This document shows, piece after piece, positions 13,234 through 17,351 of a DNA stretch of 17,351 nucleotides (position 1 is its first letter; each line of letters begins with the position of its first letter). The position numbers and the translations under genes were made by a program. The notes under the pieces were generated by a model. That model had not been told where the DNA came from and did not search any database. It worked only from the letters and a program-made list of their open reading frames with translations. This stretch comes from CAYJPA01 sp964371945 (GTDB taxonomy: Bacteria; Chloroflexota; Chloroflexia; Thermomicrobiales; UBA6265): NCBI GenBank assembly GCA_964371945.1, contig CAYJPA010000104.1, forward strand, positions 1-17,351, in the 5' to 3' direction.

Positions 13234-15111
13234 ATGAAAGCCCACCCTCAACACCCGCGATCTCTTCGTCGCCGGCGACCGGTGCATCCGTCCGCGCCTG
13301 GACGCGATCGCGTGTTGTTCAACGCGGTGGGGTTAGGAGTCGTTTATCAAGATGCCTCCGGCCTGATCGTTGCCGCAAATCCGGCTGCCGAGCGGATTCT
13401 CGGACAGGACGGTGAGCCAATCGTGGGGCGTTCTTCGTTCGATCCACGATGGAAAGCCGTCTGGTCTGACGGACGCCCGGCGCCTGGCGATGAACATCCT
13501 TCAATCGTGGCGCTCCGAACCAAGAAGCAAGTGGGTCCGGTTGAACTTGGCGTCGTCGGAGCTGATGGCGGAGTACGCTGGCTGCTCGTGACGGCGATAC
13601 CCACGCGGAGCACCAAATCTCCCGGCCTTGCCCGCGTTTGCGTGATCTTCGAAGACATCACTGTTCGCAAAACGGCCGAGGATGCGATCCGGGTCAGCGA
13701 AGAGCGCGTTCAGCGCCTGGTGGAAGCCAATGTCATTGGGATCATCGTGGCCGAGCGCCAGGGCGTTATTCAAGCCAATGACGAATTTCTCGCGATGGTC
13801 GGTTGTGACCGGGAGGATCTCGCCTCTGGGCTCATCGACTGGCGTGCAATGACCCCAGACGAATTCCTGCCGATGGTCGACACGGCGGTGAGAGACATCG
13901 CCGAAGTCGGGGTCAGTGCGGCATTCGAGAAGGAGTTCATTCGAAAAGATGGCTCCCGCGTGCCGGTTCTGATCGGCGCGGCACGGCTTGATTCGACCCC
14001 ACTTCGCTGGGTCTCGTTCGTGGTCGATCTCTCGAGTCTCAAGCTTGCGCAAGGGGAGATTCAGCGGCAGGCCAACCTGCTGGATCAAGCCTATGACGCC
14101 ATTTTTGCCTGGGACTGGAACGGCGGAATTACCTATTGGAACCGCGGCGCCGAGCGGCTCTACGGCTACACCGCGGAAGAGGCAGCGGGTCGTCGAAGCC
14201 ACGAGCTCCTCAATGTCGAATACCAAACCTCGGTGGCGGAGTTTCGGGAGCGGCTCGAACGCGAAGGGATGCTCGAAGACGAGCTCATTCATATCCACCG
14301 TGACGGTCGCCGGCTGATGGTCGAAACCAGGCACGTATTCGTAAATGATCCCGGCCGCCCATACGTGCTCGAGGTCAATCGTGACATCACCTCGCGCCAT
14401 GAGTTCGAACGCGAGCGCCAGACATTCGTCGACACGCTCGCGCACGATCTCCGAAACCCGCTTGGAGCAGCTAAAGCTCAGGCGCAGCTCCTGATGCGGC
14501 GAATCGAGCGGGACACGGCGATTGACCAAGAGAGCGTGCGTCGTGGACTGGAGAGCGTGGTCGGTTCCGTCAATCGCATGAACGGATTGATCGGCGAGAT
14601 GCTGGATGCCGGGCATCTTCGCGAGGGGCAACCGCTGGAGCTCCAAATTGCGCGTGTTGATCTCGTCGCGCTGGCCGCGGGGATCACTGCCGGCTTCGAC
14701 AAGCTCACCCCGCGTCACAGCCTTTCGCTTGAAACGAGTCTCCGTTCTCTTGAGGGCATGTGGGATCGTTCACGACTCGAGCGAGTGCTCGGAAACCTGC
14801 TCGACAACGCGGTGAAATACAGTCCGGCGGGCGGAACTGTAGTGGTTTCGATCTCGAGCGAGAGCACAATTGACCAAGTCTGGGCGCTGTTGAGTGTTTC
14901 CGATCAGGGGCTGGGTATTCCCGCGGATCAGGTGTCGCACGTCTTCGAGCGCTTCCAGCGAGGCCGGAATGTGACCGGGCGGATAACCGGCGCGGGAATT
15001 GGGCTCTCCGGCGTGAAGCAAATTGTCGAACAACATGGTGGAGCCATCACGGTCGAAAGCATGGAAGGTAAAGGCAGCACCTTCACGATCCGGTTGCCCG
15101 TAGGGCAATAG
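13234..15111 (+). CDS. Soluble multi-PAS sensor histidine kinase
   Basis: The product is 625 aa, with no membrane segment. Three PAS domains are visible: about 26-150, 155-275 (beginning VEANVIGIIVAERQGVIQAN) and 280-395 (LLDQAYDAIFAWDWNGGITY, followed by a PAC-like DITSRHEFERERQ). The kinase core follows: the H box HDLRNPL with phospho-accepting His404; the N box NLLDNAVKYSPAGG with Asn525; the G1 box SDQGLGIP (Asp557); the F-box-like VFERFQRG; and the G2 box GAGIGLSG (586-593). All essential residues are present. The expected reaction is ATP-dependent autophosphorylation of His404 and transfer to a response regulator, but no receiver-domain gene is adjacent, so it is an orphan kinase. The signal must be cytoplasmic (redox, light, gas or ligand); PAS cofactor residues cannot be assigned by eye. 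Confidence 0.93.
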   Translation: MKAHPQHPRSLRRRRPVHPSAPGRDRVLFNAVGLGVVYQDASGLIVAANPAAERILGQDGEPIVGRSSFDPRWKAVWSDGRPAPGDEHPSIVALRTKKQVGPVELGVVGADGGVRWLLVTAIPTRSTKSPGLARVCVIFEDITVRKTAEDAIRVSEERVQRLVEANVIGIIVAERQGVIQANDEFLAMVGCDREDLASGLIDWRAMTPDEFLPMVDTAVRDIAEVGVSAAFEKEFIRKDGSRVPVLIGAARLDSTPLRWVSFVVDLSSLKLAQGEIQRQANLLDQAYDAIFAWDWNGGITYWNRGAERLYGYTAEEAAGRRSHELLNVEYQTSVAEFRERLEREGMLEDELIHIHRDGRRLMVETRHVFVNDPGRPYVLEVNRDITSRHEFERERQTFVDTLAHDLRNPLGAAKAQAQLLMRRIERDTAIDQESVRRGLESVVGSVNRMNGLIGEMLDAGHLREGQPLELQIARVDLVALAAGITAGFDKLTPRHSLSLETSLRSLEGMWDRSRLERVLGNLLDNAVKYSPAGGTVVVSISSESTIDQVWALLSVSDQGLGIPADQVSHVFERFQRGRNVTGRITGAGIGLSGVKQIVEQHGGAITVESMEGKGSTFTIRLPVGQ

Positions 15112-15141
15112 CTCCAAGCTCCAAGGCGAGCCCAACCCGGA

Positions 15142-16404
15142 ATTCACGAGGTGACAACGGGGCACAGATTTGGTACAGAAGAGGTTGTGTATCGACCGGT
15201 CTGGTTCCAAAGGAGTGCCCTGTCATGCGCAAGTCTGCCACAGCCTCGATTCGGTTTGGCGGCCGCGCGTCGCTGCCGCTGGAGGTCGATTTCAGCGGCG
15301 GGATGGTGACCAGCGACGGGGGATTGGCCTGGATCGCGGAAGCGGATGCGGCGCGTGGGCTGACGGAGTCGCTGGCAGTGGTGATCCCCGATTGGCGGAA
15401 ACGGCGAGGTCAGCATGATCTCGAGACGCTCGTCACGCAGCGGACGGGTACCCTCTGGGTGCAGATCGCGTGCGGGTATGAAGATCAGAACGACGCCGAT
15501 TCCTTACGCACGGATTCCCTGCTCAAACAGGTATGCGGGCGGCTGCCGGCGAGCGGACTCGATCTGGCGAGTCAACCGACCTTCTCACGGTTGGAGACGA
15601 GCGTCAGCCGCACGACCTGCTATCGCCTGGCGCAGGCGTTGGGCGAGGTGTATCCGCGGGAACGGGAGCGCGACGGTGTGCCCCATCATCTGGTGCTCGA
15701 TCTGGATGCGACCGACGATCCGACCTATGGCGAGCAGGAAGGCAGCGCCTATCACGGCTACTACCGGCAGCACCAGTTGCTGCCGCTGCTGGTCTTCGAT
15801 GGCGAGAGCGATCAGCTCATCACGGCGGTGTTGCGGCGCGGAACGGTGCATGCCAGTCACGGGGTGGTGGCCGTGTTGAAGCGGATCGTGGCGGCGGCGC
15901 GGGCACGCTGGCCGCACCGCCGCCAAGGTCCGGTTGCTCGACGAGACCACCTATCAAGCCGACTCGTGGCCTGAGCCGAGACGGGTCGTCATGAAGGCGG
16001 AGATCCTGGAGAAGGGACCCAACGCCCGCTTCGTCGTCACCACCCGGAGCGACCCGCCGGACGAGCTCTACCACTGGTACACCGATCGTGGTGAGAGTGA
16101 GAACCGGATTAAGGACCTCAAAAACGGGTGTTTTGCCGACCGCTTGAGCTGCCATCATTTCATGGCGAACCAGTTTCGGCTGCTCCTGCATGCGGCGGCC
16201 TATTGGCTGCTCGACACACTGAGGAGATGGCTCACGAAGGCGGGGGTGGCGCGGATGACCCTCGAAACGTTGCAACTGCGGCTGATCAAGATCGGCGGTT
16301 GGGCGCGGGAGCGGCTCGACCGGGTCCGGTTGAGACTGGCAACGAGTCATCCGAACGAAGGGCTGGCGGCACATCCTGGCCGCGTCCCACCCACCCTCGT
16401 GAAT
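15142..16404. mobile_element. Degenerate IS1380-type insertion sequence
   Basis: The short inverted ends ATTCACGAGG (15142-15151) and CCTCGTGAAT (16395-16404) bracket the transposase. The right end contains the ancestral transposase stop (TGA, 16400-16402), so the gene nearly fills the element. No matching short target duplication is visible: the left neighbour is CCCGGA and the right is AAGCCGGG. This may mean a deletion occurred next to the element. CCCGG is present outside both ends, in inverted orientation, and may be part of the ends. Length now is about 1.26 kb. Confidence 0.6.
15225..16402 (+). pseudogene. IS1380-family transposase, broken by deletion and frameshift
   Basis: The first part (15225-15974 frame) reads like an IS1380 transposase: SGGMVTSDGG near the start, HHLVLDLDATDDPTYG (154-169) with the first catalytic Asp, and GYYRQHQLLPLLVFDGESD. 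Around 15905-15925 the reading switches to another frame, which continues with KVRLLDETTYQADSWPE, RFVVTTR and YTDRGESENRIKDLKNG, which holds the catalytic Glu. The block normally between them, including the second catalytic Asp, is missing. The joined length of about 390 codons is roughly 50-70 short of the family. A second net 2-nt loss near 16363 (NEGL then WRHILAASHPPS in another frame) shifts the frame away from the ancestral stop at 16400. It cannot be an active DDE transposase. ATG 15225 has AAGGAG about 9 nt upstream. Confidence 0.85.
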
Positions 16405-16641
16405 AAGCCGGGAAGCGGACCGTCGAAGGTCGAAGAGATCTGGCGCGAGGATTTCGACGGGGCGTACGAAGAGGGCGGAGACACCTGCCACGTGCTGACG
16501 ATGCACCCGCGGATCATCGGCCGCCACCACCGAATGCGAATGCTGGAACTGGTGATCAAACACATCCCCGAGCACGACAACGTCTGGTTCGCCCAGATGC
16601 ACGAAATCACCGACGACTTCAGGTCACGACAAACCGGCTGA
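16405..16641 (+). pseudogene. C-terminal remnant of a polysaccharide deacetylase, fused to the IS frame
   Basis: Directly past the right end of the IS, 78 codons read VEEIWREDFDGAYEEGG, then CHVLTMHPRIIGRHHRMRML, then HDNVWFAQMHEITDDFRS. This is the characteristic C-terminus of NodB-like polysaccharide deacetylases of the PuuE/allantoinase-like type, in particular the FDGAYEEGG, LTMHP..IGR and VWF segments. The catalytic domain that should precede it (about 200 residues) is absent on either side of the IS. Because the transposase frameshift removed its stop, this remnant is in frame with transposase codons from 15934 on. It is a gene relic, not a working enzyme. Confidence 0.75.
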
Positions 16642-17351
16642 CCCGGATCACTACCCCAAAATATTGACGCGGCGACCGAAATTGGCCGCCACGATCATTT
16701 CTGCGCTGGTGGAAACTTACACATCGATTCACATCCGATCACGCACTGAGAGTCATTCAGCACCTCCCCAAAAAGTCCGACAGTTCGCCCAATCCGTCGA
16801 TCGATCGCGACTGAAACTGGTGAGCGGCGATCGAACTCGACCCGAGCCACCTGAATTCACATGCATCTCGATGGTGGATGTGCCTTCTCAACCTCCGCCA
16901 GACCGATTCTTCGAGCATGACGAAGAGCGCTGCTTTACCGCGACAAGCGACGAGCACGCTCAGTCCGAATAGGTGACGGACAGCGATTGATGCCTATGGC
17001 GGAAGGAAGACCCAGGCTTCTCCTATCAGATGGCAACGCCCCGGCTCATCTCCAGAACGTTGATCACTTCCAACGGTGGTGAGTGCGTTATGGGGAACAT
17101 AGCTGTTCATCGAGCAGAATTTTTGGGAGTGTCCGTCGTCCCTCGCAGTTCGCTTACTAGAGAAAAGGCGCCTCCCAAACCGGTGGATGCAATCCGATCA
17201 GAGGTCCTGTCGGCGTAAAGGTCTGCACGGACGCCGAAAGCCTGAGTATGGACGGACGGATGCGACCTGGTCACAAGATACGGTCCGATGATTGCGAATT
17301 TGACCCTTTGGCCATAAAGGGGGTAATACGCAGCCTATCAGGCAGGGAGTG
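16642..17351. other. No recognisable gene
   Basis: Open frames here (16664-16972 and 17030-17218 plus, 16757-16957 minus) have no ribosome binding site, no known motif and a composition typical of random frames. A small CCCTTT/AAAGGG inverted repeat lies at 17304-17321. The next gene, if any, starts beyond the window. The region may be further decayed DNA next to the IS. Confidence 0.55.

Noticed and set aside
13501..14718. 405-codon minus-strand open frame opposite the histidine kinase
   Set aside because: The plus frame contains complete PAS and kinase motifs; the minus frame has no recognisable domain and is a shadow of high-GC codons.
16664..16972. 102-codon plus-strand open frame after the deacetylase remnant
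   Set aside because: No Shine-Dalgarno, no hydrophobic core pattern or known motif; composition looks non-coding.

Overview
The window is high-GC bacterial chromosomal DNA. The mix of genes points to a single-membrane (Gram-positive type) member of the Chloroflexota, probably near Thermomicrobia/Sphaerobacter. That placement is an inference from three things: a surface protein with an LAETG sorting signal, a cysteine-rich protein with a twin-arginine leader of a kind common in that group, and the codon bias. No rRNA, tRNA, CRISPR array or phage module is visible.

Layout, left to right. (1) 1-245 holds a short heptanucleotide tandem repeat, followed by a secreted DUF4352-like protein (246-1079). 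(2) 1080-1875 has no convincing gene but holds two strong stem-loops, the second followed by TTTT. (3) 1876-3951 encodes a 691-residue acidic surface protein. It has two long duplicated SpaA/CnaB-like domains with the Lys/Glu/Asn set that forms isopeptide bonds, a third such domain, and a C-terminal LAETG anchor. (4) 4146-5175 carries a small protein with a Cys/His cluster and a GNAT acetyltransferase, convergent with a small three-helix membrane protein (5188-5469, minus strand). (5) 5630-7282 encodes a zinc ribbon/TM/TPR-like/TolB-propeller protein with a good promoter and a duplicated 29-bp leader element. (6) 7368-9301 is a two-gene operon (SAM methyltransferase and P1/DmpA-type peptidase) joined by an ATGA overlap. 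(7) 9327-10010 (minus strand) is a knottin-like cysteine-rich secreted protein interrupted by an in-frame TAA; the same frame continues with 64 more cysteine-rich codons. (8) 10232-10411 is a 59-aa protein with a good ribosome binding site and its own terminator. (9) 10700-13060 is an orphan molybdenum hydroxylase large subunit (form II CoxL-like, AYRGAGR). (10) 13234-15111 is a soluble triple-PAS histidine kinase with a predicted leaderless promoter. (11) 15142-16404 is a decayed IS1380-type element joined in frame to the last 78 codons of a polysaccharide deacetylase. (12) 16642-17351 shows nothing recognisable.

The genes do not form one pathway. Most are single-gene units bounded by hairpins; the only clear operon is the methyltransferase/peptidase pair. 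The recurring theme is the cell surface: a sortase-type substrate, a DUF4352 protein, a Tat-type cysteine-rich protein, an anchored propeller and a relic deacetylase. I do not see a defence island or a new multi-gene system. The most informative observations are the isopeptide/sortase surface protein, the nonsense-interrupted knottin-like protein, the IS-deacetylase chimera, the structured RNA candidate near 1507-1624, and the orphan form II CoxL.
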